Assembly: GCA_025504975.1 (NCBI GenBank)
Contig: JANUWI010000012.1
Span: 558,001 to 622,000 of the forward strand
From: Plenodomus lindquistii
Lineage: Eukaryota > Ascomycota > Dothideomycetes > Pleosporales > Leptosphaeriaceae
DNA length: 64,000 nt
Direction: 5' to 3'
Positions within the stretch are counted from its first letter, which is position 1. Each line of letters opens with the position of its first letter. Positions 55,110 through 64,000 of the stretch are shown here, one piece after another. Below the pieces are notes generated by a model that saw nothing but the letters and a program-made list of their open reading frames with translations, did not search any database and had not been told where the DNA came from. The translations under genes and the position numbers were made by a program.

Positions 55110-57119
55110 TCACACAATGAGAACGTTACGAGATTTGTGAACCCGCAGATGAGAAAAGTCGAAATTGTCGTCTTTTACCTCTCCAGACACTCTTGATTTC
55201 CAGCATTCTTCCAGTAAATCCAGGAGACCACAGTGGCTAACAGAGTTTCTCATCTGGGATGAGAGCAGCTGTCGGAAGAAGTCGTGCCACTCTTCTTCGA
55301 CGACGCACCCCACGACGAAAAGCGGCCAGCCTATTACCTCGAGGAGCCTCGCGTCTTTGATATTTTTCAGGGCTTCGAGAGCGCGCCCGGCTTTATGTTT
55401 GACCTCTGGCAGTCGCGGATACGCACCCGACACAATGACCTCCAGGAGCATAGACACGGCGCAGGCAAAGGTATGGTTGATAACGTATATATCGTAATGG
55501 CACTGACCAGACTGCAGGGATCTGTCTTTCTGCTGCTTAAGATCCTCTTTGCTTTTACTCAAGAGTGTCATGTTGCTGGCCATCCTTTTCTCAAGATCTA
55601 CCTGGATCGTGTTTGCTTTGGATGTCAGTTCCCACAAGCTCAGGAGGCCTGCTGCCCTCATTCTTCTCTTCCAGTCCCGCAGTAAATAAACGTCGAGAAG
55701 TGCTTCGAAGACCCAGTTGTTACAGCCGCCAACCGCTTCGAGATAGAACTTCTGGCAGGTGGATTTGAATAACTCCTTGTAGTTGTGGGAAAGTCCTGGA
55801 GCACTTTCTTGGTTGATGGCTGATAAAATGTCGATGCGTATTATTGAACTAATGAAGAAATCTCTCGAGGACTCCTCGGGGGATTTATGAGACCGCGAGT
55901 TTGTCTCGGGCCATGCCTGGGTGATCCAGGGGGCAATCAGCGACGTGCCCGCTCTCAGGTGGGAGGTCCAGTCGACTTTGTCGCCATGGAGGAGCTGTCG
56001 ACGGTGCGTCAGTGCTGTGGTACGAGGATGGGTAGTTCTCGAGCGACCTACACTGGATGAGATGAACGAAACGGTGCAGGCCAGCATTGATACTTCATCG
56101 GCAGCTTTGGGCGCTCTCAGATTGCGATGAAACTCTTCCATCGCCACATCGTATCTTCCGGCGTGGTCTTCGTACCGTATCTTCGAGCAAGGCTCTTCTA
56201 CCGCTCTTTGATAACTTTTGTGCGAGCTGCTCAATGCGAGAGATGCCAGATACAAGGGTCGTGACTTGGACATGAGCCATATGAAGCACCCTTGGCTAAG
56301 GCCGCCTACGGGTGTCGAGCAGAATGGGAACTGCCAGTTGAAGACTTTTTCCATGCAGTAGGCCAGCAGCATCGCGTCCTCCATGTCGGTGATAGGAAGC
56401 ATGCATGCAGAAGTCCCGTGCGGTGGGTAAGCTGTGCTGGTTTGACTCTCGGGCAACAGGTAGCCGCCGTCAAGGTCATCCGCAACGCCCAGCCCAGTCG
56501 TGCCTTGTTCCATGTGCACGTTGCCTGTCAGGATGGGCTCGAGCTCTGGTAGGTCAAAGTTCTGCTCAGAAAGAAAGTCCATCTCCTCGAGAGGAGCATG
56601 ATATCCGGATAAGAACGTCATATCATCAAACATTGTTTGTGAGCCGGGATCGTCTGATGAAACAAGAGGATCTGCGACAGTTGTGATTTGAACATCTTCC
56701 TCAAGAGCTTCTGCGAGCCGACTCCTTGCAAACTCGTCCTGGGACGTGTCGCCGAAGGTCTGCGTGAGAGAGCTGGATTCATGGTCTATGAGCATGCCGT
56801 TTGAAGTATCAGGGACGTCGATTTGGCTGTTGGAACCTTCTGTGTGGGAACCTGGCGGTTGCTTAGCTGCCCAATCGTCTTGGGCTCGCACCTGTTTGTT
56901 CCGTCGATTCTTGGTCAGCTGTGCCACCTTCTGCTTCATCTTCGCCGTTTGTGCCTTTTGTCGAGCACCACGGTCCATCCAGGCGGGCCTTGTACCAAAC
57001 CCGTGGCAATCAAGGCCCAGGCACATGCATTCCATACATATGGGTCGCCTTTCGTCACACTTCTTCTTCCGAAGCCTGCAAGACCAGCACCCATCTTGGC
57101 TGCGAGTCTCGGTAGCCAT
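55110..57119 (-). CDS. Second Zn2Cys6 transcription factor
   Basis: A 669-aa open frame with an N-terminal zinc cluster, DGCWSCRLRKKKCDERRP then ICMECMCLGLDC. A basic segment (RQKAQTAKMKQKVAQLTKN) follows, then acidic Ser/Asp-rich sequence and a long helical fungal-specific domain. A 57-base in-frame segment with GTAGGT and CGACAG ends (within VSFISSSVGRSRTTHP...RRQLLHG) may be an intron, which would shorten the protein by 19 residues. It is nuclear, and a candidate regulator of this cluster or of the part around 58-64 kb. It is arranged co-directionally with the first regulator. Confidence 0.88.
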   Translation of the reverse strand: MATETRSQDGCWSCRLRKKKCDERRPICMECMCLGLDCHGFGTRPAWMDRGARQKAQTAKMKQKVAQLTKNRRNKQVRAQDDWAAKQPPGSHTEGSNSQIDVPDTSNGMLIDHESSSLTQTFGDTSQDEFARSRLAEALEEDVQITTVADPLVSSDDPGSQTMFDDMTFLSGYHAPLEEMDFLSEQNFDLPELEPILTGNVHMEQGTTGLGVADDLDGGYLLPESQTSTAYPPHGTSACMLPITDMEDAMLLAYCMEKVFNWQFPFCSTPVGGLSQGCFIWLMSKSRPLYLASLALSSSHKSYQRAVEEPCSKIRYEDHAGRYDVAMEEFHRNLRAPKAADEVSMLACTVSFISSSVGRSRTTHPRTTALTHRRQLLHGDKVDWTSHLRAGTSLIAPWITQAWPETNSRSHKSPEESSRDFFISSIIRIDILSAINQESAPGLSHNYKELFKSTCQKFYLEAVGGCNNWVFEALLDVYLLRDWKRRMRAAGLLSLWELTSKANTIQVDLEKRMASNMTLLSKSKEDLKQQKDRSLQSGQCHYDIYVINHTFACAVSMLLEVIVSGAYPRLPEVKHKAGRALEALKNIKDARLLEVIGWPLFVVGCVVEEEWHDFFRQLLSSQMRNSVSHCGLLDLLEECWKSRVSGEVKDDNFDFSHLRVHKSRNVLIV

Positions 57120-58552
57120 TGGATCTTTACTGTTGATAGCGGGCAGGAAGAATAGTAAAGATGGTGGCTAACTGTAGGCAATCGTACCTTCGGGTCCCGG
57201 GCTGTAAGACTTGACGCACAGCTCATGCTGGCATTAAGTAGAGCTTCTTTTCACATACATACCATAGCGACAGAAAGTGGTAGGAATCCGGCATGGGGCT
57301 AAAATCTCACTGCCGTATCTCCCCCATATGAGGAAGCTGACTGTGTAGAACCACACGGAGGCTAATGTCCTAGGTCATATACCCTTGTACCCGTAGGTGC
57401 CTAGCTAAATACCAGTCTAATGAAATCCCACAGTCGGGGATCATAACCATGGTACACATAAGCCTAGTGGAAGGCGAAATCTCGTTGCTGTATCACCGCC
57501 GTATAAGCCACAAGGGGCACAATGAGATCATCCTGCTAGGCCCCCATAACAAGGAAAACTACGAAGAGCATACCTGATTAGTGTAACGTACCCCACAAGT
57601 AAGTCGTGCACAAGCGAGTCGCCCCACCCATGCTAAGCCCCCACCCAAACCACCATTTTACACCACCGTACAGGACCATCACAGACAGCAATAGAAAATC
57701 GTAGTACACTATTCTACCTATAATCTATTGCTACTTCTTGCCTGCATATGAGCAAGTTGTGCTCTTTCTCTCTACAACATCTACAGTGTTTTTAGATTGG
57801 TTTACTTACTTTAACACCCATTCTTTTTGGCCTTATTTCTGTTACTACACGCTCTAAACTTTTCGACAAGCGTTATTCAAACACTGTTCTTGACTATTAG
57901 ATTTTCTTTTCCTACCGTTGCTTTCTTTTAGTACTAATCTAATAAAAAGGTAGTGCAATTAGTGAATAGAGGCAGGCTATGTGCTAACATAGTAATTATA
58001 ACTTTACTTGGCAGTTGGTCCAATCGCGTGATTTACTCGCTCTCAGCATTACACCGTCCCCCACTCTCTCAATACTACAACGAAGAGTCTGCCCAGGTCG
58101 AGTCGTTCCCAGCAGCTTATTTGTCAGCTCCAACGTTCGTTCGAAAAACACGCCAAAGCGCGGCCGGGCCGGCCCTGTCCAGCTACTGTAAGCAAAAGAT
58201 TAGGGCCATACACGCCAACACGGACCCCTGTCTACTACACCAGTTCAAGATGACTATGCATACGGCAAAGCCCAGCCGGGCCGGCCCAGCCCAGCTACTG
58301 TAAGCAAAAGATTAGGGTCATGCACGCCAAGATGGAACCCTGTCTACTGAATCACTTGAAGATGACTGTGCATGTTGGCAGTGTCGATAGGGGAGGCAAT
58401 GATGAGCGTGCAGATGCGTAAAGTTGATCTTCTCCAGAGCTCCAGGCAGAAGCGCTCTATACTCCAAATTATAATTGTTGAGATACTGAACTAGACCAAA
58501 CCAAATTGACGGCCAATCAGAATTCCGGTATCCAGACACATGGTGTGCTTGA
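57120..58552. other. Repeat-bearing intergenic interval
   Basis: About 1.4 kb without a supported gene. It contains diverged duplications (AAATCTC...GCCGTAT...ATA near 57300 and 57480), T-rich stretches near 57780-57950, and a 112-base tandem duplication at 58161-58384. It may contain decayed transposon sequence, but no transposase was recognised. Confidence 0.45.
58161..58384. repeat. Two tandem copies of a 112-base unit
   Basis: Units 58161-58272 and 58273-58384 share GCCGGGCCGGCCC, then CCAGCTACTGTAAGCAAAAG, then ATTAGGG, CACGCCAA, CCCTGTCTACT and AAGATGACT at equal spacing. Differences are scattered substitutions, so the duplication is not recent. Confidence 0.8.
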
Positions 58553-59943
58553 CTACAGGGAAGTTGCAAATACCCATCTCACGAATAGCCCAAAGGCTCC
58601 CAACAGTCCCCACATCATAGGCATACCAATTTTCCTTGTCAGGTTGAATGGCAGGACCCACGCCGCTTCACCTGCGACGATACGCCGCGATGGGAACATG
58701 TACCAGGGAGAAGTCAGGGACATCCAGAATACAACCCAGCTGAACCCTAACACCTTCTCCCAGTTGGCGATTTTCCTTTCTTTATCCGACTTGCTAACGT
58801 GAAATTTGTTGTACAAGGCCTGCACTCCATCCTCGAGCATCATACCCAGAGCGAAGGAGGAGAAGTAAGGAATAGCTCCAGACTCCACCACCGATAGACG
58901 CATGATGTTAGCCGAAACAGCGTGCAGGATGCCAGACAAAAGGAACACGAGGAAGTTGTTGGTATAGCGCTCCAAGAGGGAGGGAACCGGTAATTTCAGG
59001 ATCTGACGGGTCAGAAAGTTCGTGTTGGAAGTGAATGGCCAGCGCAGTATTTGATGCCAGAAATTGCTACAATGGAGTATCGGTTAGTCACTTTGAGATC
59101 GAGTCCGTACTTGGGCGTACCCTTTTGAACTTACCCCCAGAATTTACGCAGCGTGTACGCGTCCCACATGCTCCCAAAAAGCGGCCGCCAGCTTCGAGGG
59201 CTGCCCAGGCCTGATGCCACGCATAGGATGGATAGGGCGCGCCAAGTTGAGTCAAGAAGCAAGCGGCTGACCACGAACCAGGAAACAAAGGGCGTAAACG
59301 CTCTGACGAACCATTGCTCTCCCGTCAGATTCAAATACTCAAACTCCATTCCGGGGCGGTAGAACTTGTCCGTGTTCTCTGGGGGCTCGCGCATGGTGAC
59401 TTCGAGCATGACGTCGAGGAACAGGTACTGCCAGGCCAAGATGGAACTCTGGCGCATCAGGAACCTCAGGCGGCTGCCACCGCCGCGGCCGAGCGAGGAG
59501 GGATGCGGCGGGATATTCTTGGTCTCCCACGCCGTGTCTACGCCCCGGAGACTAATGACCAGGCGAGCTGCGCGCACCAGCTTGCGCAAGAAAGGTGTGT
59601 CATCGGACGAAGGATGGGACTTTGCCCCCGCCTTTTCGCCGTGGCGTCGTAGGTCGCTCCAGGTGATGCCGCCATTCTGGAGGATGAGCAGCAGGTTTGC
59701 ACAGTGCGCGACCACGAGGATCCCTTCGCAGGCTAAGAAGCTATTATGAAAGATGCTGTTGGAAAGGGTTGGCGCCAGTCGGAATATTAGATAGGCAGGG
59801 AAGGCGATGCATGCCATTCCGAAATATCGCAGCCATGAGTATTTGGGGGTCACGACGATCAAAACCGCGGGTATCAGTATTTGCACGGCGAAAAGGAGAG
59901 CGACGTTGGCGAATGCCTGGATAGAGCTGTTAGCTAATGCCAT
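58553..59943 (-). CDS. Wax-synthase-type membrane O-acyltransferase
   Basis: Two exons (59943-59135, 59066-58553) give 440 aa with about eight membrane helices. The join across the intron gives MWDAYTLRKFWGNFWHQILR, the FW...FWH block characteristic of fungal membrane acetyltransferases of the wax synthase family, and later FLVFLLSGILHAVSA, with a likely catalytic His. The pyripyropene acetyltransferases are of this type. It is predicted to transfer an acetyl (or other acyl) group to a hydroxyl of the meroterpenoid at the ER membrane. The donor and position are inferred. Confidence 0.86.
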
Positions 59944-60213
59944 GATTCCTATGAGGAGTATAGTGATAGATCTCTAGGAATAGAATATTTAACAGGTAAT
60001 TGAGGCCGTTCAAGTTCGGGTCGGGTCGCCTTGCCTTGGTTATTGGTTGCTGACCAATCAGTTGACAAAACCTATCACACAAAGTATGATGTAACGAATT
60101 CGATATAATCATATATCCCGACTTCTCATTTTGATGGAATAGCAAACGTTGTCACTGTACTTACCATCTCTTTCCCCACTGTATTCTCGTTCCCGCGCCC
60201 CCAAGTCCAAACT

Positions 60214-61380
60214 ATGCCATCTTGGGCTATCACAGGCGCCTCCCGTGGCATTGGGGTACGTTCGATTGAGTTTAACGTACCGTAAAATCCAGTACTGACA
60301 AGTTCCCTTCTTTAGTTTGAATATGCCAAACAGCTGGTGCGTAGTCCACACTATTTTGCATTTCTCAACTGCTTCTCAGGGGTAATCTCTACCTGACACC
60401 GTTATGGCATATTAGTCTGCAGATGGGAGCAACCAAGTCTTCGCCCTTATCCGCAATCAGCCAAGCGCGGAGCTCATTGAACTCGATTCTGGCAGAGCAA
60501 ATCTTCATATAATCCAGGCCGACGTCACTGATGCCCAAAGTCTCTCTGAGGCGGCTGCCAAGGTGGGAGAGCTGACTGGGAATAAGCTAGACGTGTTCAT
60601 CAGCAACGCATGCCACCCTGGACTTGACTTGAGGTTTTACCCAACTTCGGCATTGTGAGTGCAATCCTGCTCTTGGGAAATCTGAGATGAGACATGGCTG
60701 ACCGGTGCGAGCTGCGTAGCCTTGGGAAGGAGAAGGAGCTCAAGAACGAGATTGATGCTTGTGTACGCCTCCTTTCCGCTCTACGACGCCTGCCACGTCG
60801 ACGCTTCTTCTTCTTCTTGTTTCAGTGATATGTCTGACTGTACTAACATGGGCAGTAGATGAGCGTCAACCTTCTTGGGGCTATAAACTCCATCAATTGT
60901 TTTCTTCCACTGATCCGCAGCGGCGAACTAAAGAAGATTATCTACATCACTTCTCCCTCGGGTGATGCCGAATTTACTCGCAAGTGCGGCGTCACCGTCA
61001 CCATTGGATACACCGTCACCAAGGCTGCCATGAACCTTGTCATGTCAAAGTACGCTACCGAGCTCAAGGGAGAAGGGATCAAAACTCTGGCCCTCAGCCC
61101 GGGATGGGTCGACACGGACGGAAGTAAGCAGCTCCCCGCACGCTTGTCTCTTAATGATTCTGTCAAGGCTGACCACATGCGATTTGTAGCTCGAGATATG
61201 GCCCCGACGCCAGAGGTCTTAGAAATGGCGCTACAAGTTTTTCAGAAGGTGAATCCAGATCTGACTGGGCTGATGTCCCCGGAAGAATCGGTGAGAATGC
61301 AGCTCGACGTTATCAATAGTCTCACGGCAGACCAAAGTGGCCTAGCACTGTCCCACCATGGTGACAACAATTGGCTTTGA
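60214..61380 (+). CDS. Short-chain dehydrogenase/reductase
   Basis: Five exons (60214-60255, 60316-60336, 60416-60654, 60720-60762, 60859-61380) give 288 aa; exon 2 is only 21 bases. The nucleotide-binding motif ITGASRGIG-FEYAKQL spans intron 1 (TGxxxGIG). The DVT block QADVTDAQSL, the NAxx motif ISNACHPG, MSVNLLGAINSINCFLPLI and the active-site YTVTKAAMN (YxxxK) follow, with the PG motif LSPGWVDTDG. It is a soluble oxidoreductase that probably interconverts a hydroxyl and ketone on the cluster product. It is convergent with the monooxygenase-membrane fusion, about 180 bases apart. Confidence 0.9.
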
Positions 61381-61563
61381 GACGAAGGAGTGATTCTAGT
61401 ACAAGAATAACTAAATCTCAAATGATTCTTCAATCCCTCAGGCCTGCGTCTTGAAATCCTCCCACCAGTCTTGTATTCTCCTAATTATGATCCCGTTCCG
61501 AAGGCTGCGTTGCATCTGTGAAGCAAATTGGAACGGACCATCTTACTCGAGATATTGAGGGTC

Positions 61564-64000
61564 TCAGGCGCAAGCCTTCTCTCTAGTTTGCTGTACCAAT
61601 GGCTGTACCGATGTCGCCTTTTCCAACACAATCTTGGACCAACAGGTGGTACCCGCCAGCGATGCTACGGGCCCGAGAAGCACTGTGCTCCCGAGTATGA
61701 CTGCCCAGGCCTTGACCAGAGTGACCTCCGTAGCGAATATCCGCCGCAGCTCCCATGTCATGTACATGCCCCACGCAACAGTAACGGCATTGAAAGACGC
61801 AACCGTCCTCGCAAGTGGTAACGAAAGCAGGCCAATGATACCTTCGTTGAGCAGAGCGGCGCCGTGGCTCCAAATCAAAGTCACGTGCACAGCGCTGGAA
61901 ATGACGGCAATGGCGGTAAAGAGCCGTCGCTGGTAGGGAAGGTCGACGCTGCTGAAGACAACTTCCACGCCTTGCGGGACGGCCTTTATCCCCCTGGGAA
62001 ATTTGCTGCTCACGTAAACCAATATCGGGAAGATGCAGTGGGCGACGGGCCACCAGTCGAACAGTCTCTTGTCGGTGCTTTCCAGGGCAGTAAGAATACT
62101 TGGGATACTGTAGGCCATTGTCAGGCATGGTAGTAGAGCTTTTGCTGCCCCGAGATCTGTCATGAATTGTGGAGTGTAGTAGTGTACGGCGTGCTGGCTT
62201 GATATTACGTGTAAACACAGATAGACCGGTAAAGTCTTCTCCCATCCCCAGTGGTTGGAGGCAAGAATCCATGGAAGAGAGCTAGAGTAAAGTTAGCCAG
62301 TGAAAAATTCAAAACAGGTAGAATACCAAGTACCTGCTCATTGGTGACACTAGCAACGACGCCTTGTAAGACTCGACAACCCAAATTCCGCTAATCGATA
62401 CTGCCATCACAGAAACGTACAGCTGGAATATTTCAGAGAATCCAAGAAGGCTGTTGCTCGAAGCTGGGAGGAACCTGTGAGCCAACAATGGAAAGCACGC
62501 AGCGAGTATCAAGAGGCCTATCCACGAAATTGTGGCCAAGGGGGACCGTGGATTCGGTTTCGCCCGCATAGCTTCTGAAAATGGACATATTCCTGCCTTG
62601 GGCGGCGGTAGATGTTCCATGCAGCGAGCTGGCGTGAAAGAGGAAGCCAGCTGAGGTAAGAAAGCCACCACGAACGGAAGTCGAGGAATGACGTGCAGGG
62701 CCAAGAATCCCATGACTGGGTTGTCCAGGGACTCCATCCGCTGCACCAGATTGGCGTCCTCTCGCAACGCTGTCGTCCTCACAAACCTCTGCTTCTGGAA
62801 CTCGGTCAATGCTTGGTCGACACGGACTGCATCGTGTAGAGCGACGTCTTCTCGGAGTTTCCACAACATGTCCGCCACCAGAGCGCTCTCCTCCACAGCC
62901 GAGTTTGCTCCTTGGCCAGCTACGGGGTGCAGTTTCCGGAAGGTGTCCCCGATGAGGAGAATGTTCTTGTAGAAGCACTTTTCCAGAACGAATTCCTGCA
63001 ATGGGATAACGGCAGAATAGGCAGATTTCTTGTACAGCCCCCCCAGAGTTAGACCGTGCCCTATCTGATCGTCTGCGTACTTGTCCAACAGAGCCTGCTT
63101 CTTGTTAGGGGAGAGCTTGGGCACGATTCCCTTGATTGGCTTCTCGTTCTTGGCACATAGCCACCAGTAGAACTCCCCAGAGCCTTCGATGCCCTCCTGG
63201 AAAAAGTAGGACCGTAGATGGTTGTACACTCGCGCAGATCCGCCTCGGGGCAGCCCTGGATCGTGGGCAATGCCAATCACAGCCGTGTACAGGGACACGA
63301 TGCCTAGATGATATGGTTAGGATATTTTCAAGACCAATGTGACAGGTCTCGGTCTGTTTACCCGTCTTATCCCGTTCGGAAATATAGCCGGGCTTCTCCA
63401 TATCGGCAATACGCCAAACCTCACTCCTCACGCTACTCCTAACACCATCTGCACCAATGACTAAATCTGCAGTGTATACTGAGCCGTCTTTGGTCTCTAC
63501 CTGTGCCCTTCCTCCAGGTTGGCCGAGACTGATCCTGGTGACTTCTTTCTGTAGGTGGATGTTCGACTTTTGCTTGATCTTGTCAAACAGGATGCGGAGA
63601 CAATCGTGACGCGACAGGAAGTGGATTTTGTAGCCAAAGCTATGGGTGATGGCAAAAAGGATTAGCAGATTGCTTCGAGTATGAGTAAAGACTTAGCGAT
63701 GGGCAACTGTTACATACAGCTTCTCCAGCCACTCTCCCATGTGCGGATTGAAGATGACAGTTTGTCCCTTTGGAGAAAGCGCGAGGCCCGCATTCACGGG
63801 AGACGCATACTCGCACATAGAATCCCAAACACCGATCTGATCTAGTATGCGCGCCCCGTTGGGAGTGAATCCCACTCCTGCTCCCAGTTTAGGGGCGACG
63901 TCTGGATGCTTCTCAAGCATTTCGTATTCGAACCCATACGACTCGAGCATTATTGCCAAGGTCAGCCCTGCGACCCCTCCACCCACGATCAGCACCTTGA
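61564..64000 (-). CDS. Second FAD monooxygenase fused to an integral-membrane domain (5' partial)
   Basis: Exons 64000-63718 (running off the window), 63639-63362, 63303-62334 and 62281-61564. The flavin half shows KVLIVGGGVAGLTLAIMLES, VIGADGVRSSVRSEV and LIGDTFRKLHPVAGQGANSA (here GDTFRKLHP replaces the usual GDAxHxxxP). After SLDNPVMGFLALHVIP the chain becomes hydrophobic: SWIGLLILAACFPLLAHRFL, FQLYVSVMAVSISGIWVVE, then across the last intron LPWILASNHWGWEKTLPVYL, and a final VKAWAVILGSTVLLGPVASL. A W-E-L-R near the end parallels W-D-L-K in the fusion at 27.7 kb. It resembles PaxM-like epoxidases with an attached cyclase-like membrane module. Only the first few residues are missing. Confidence 0.8.

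Noticed and set aside
61583..62272. Alternative frame in the last exon of the second fusion (starting MDSCLQPLG)
   Set aside because: The +2 frame after the acceptor at 62282 gives continuous hydrophobic helices matching the first fusion; the alternative frame has no such content.

Overview
The window is ascomycete (Pezizomycotina) nuclear DNA. Genes carry many short GT-AG introns (about 50-90 bases), the 5' half holds single-copy eukaryotic housekeeping genes, and the 3' half holds a fungal secondary-metabolite cluster. A dothideomycete is the best guess from the gene families, but the sequence does not prove it. Most gene models here were joined by hand across introns. Where I give an amino-acid length, the exon lengths summed to a multiple of three.

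Region 1 (about 1-23.2 kb, ordinary chromosome): the 3' end of an unrecognised gene, the histone acetyltransferase GCN5, the small oligosaccharyltransferase subunit OST5, the checkpoint clamp subunit RAD1, the large TFIIA subunit TOA1, a bZIP regulator, a platelet-activating-factor acetylhydrolase-like lipase, the ribosome-biogenesis factor SLX9, a seven-helix rhodopsin-domain membrane protein with a repeat-bearing tail, and an F-box-like (2EXR type) protein with a frame change. An AT-rich, gene-free stretch (about 23.6-23.9 kb) separates this from the cluster.

Region 2 (about 24.1-64.0 kb, running off the right edge): a polyketide-terpenoid (meroterpenoid) cluster. In order: P450, flavodoxin-fold quinone/FMN reductase, a flavin monooxygenase fused to an integral-membrane domain, a salicylate-hydroxylase-like monooxygenase with a 5-base microexon, an oxidosqualene-cyclase-family protein, a highly reducing PKS, a non-reducing PKS divergent from it, a UbiA prenyltransferase, two Zn2Cys6 regulators, a wax-synthase-type membrane O-acyltransferase, a short-chain dehydrogenase, and a second monooxygenase-membrane fusion cut by the window end.

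Inferred logic: the highly reducing PKS makes a C-methylated chain. The SAT domain of the non-reducing PKS takes it as starter and builds an aromatic acid, and UbiA adds a polyprenyl chain. Flavin enzymes epoxidise the chain and hydroxylate the ring, membrane cyclase domains and/or the oxidosqualene-cyclase-like protein close the terpenoid rings, and P450, SDR, reductase and acyltransferase tailor the product. The enzyme set fits a farnesylated, methyl-branched, acetylated quinone of the cochlioquinone kind. The oxidosqualene-cyclase-like protein is unexpected. It sits between two other cluster genes, and its catalytic DCTAE motif reads ECTGE. This protein and the paired monooxygenase-membrane fusions are the best candidates for undescribed biology.
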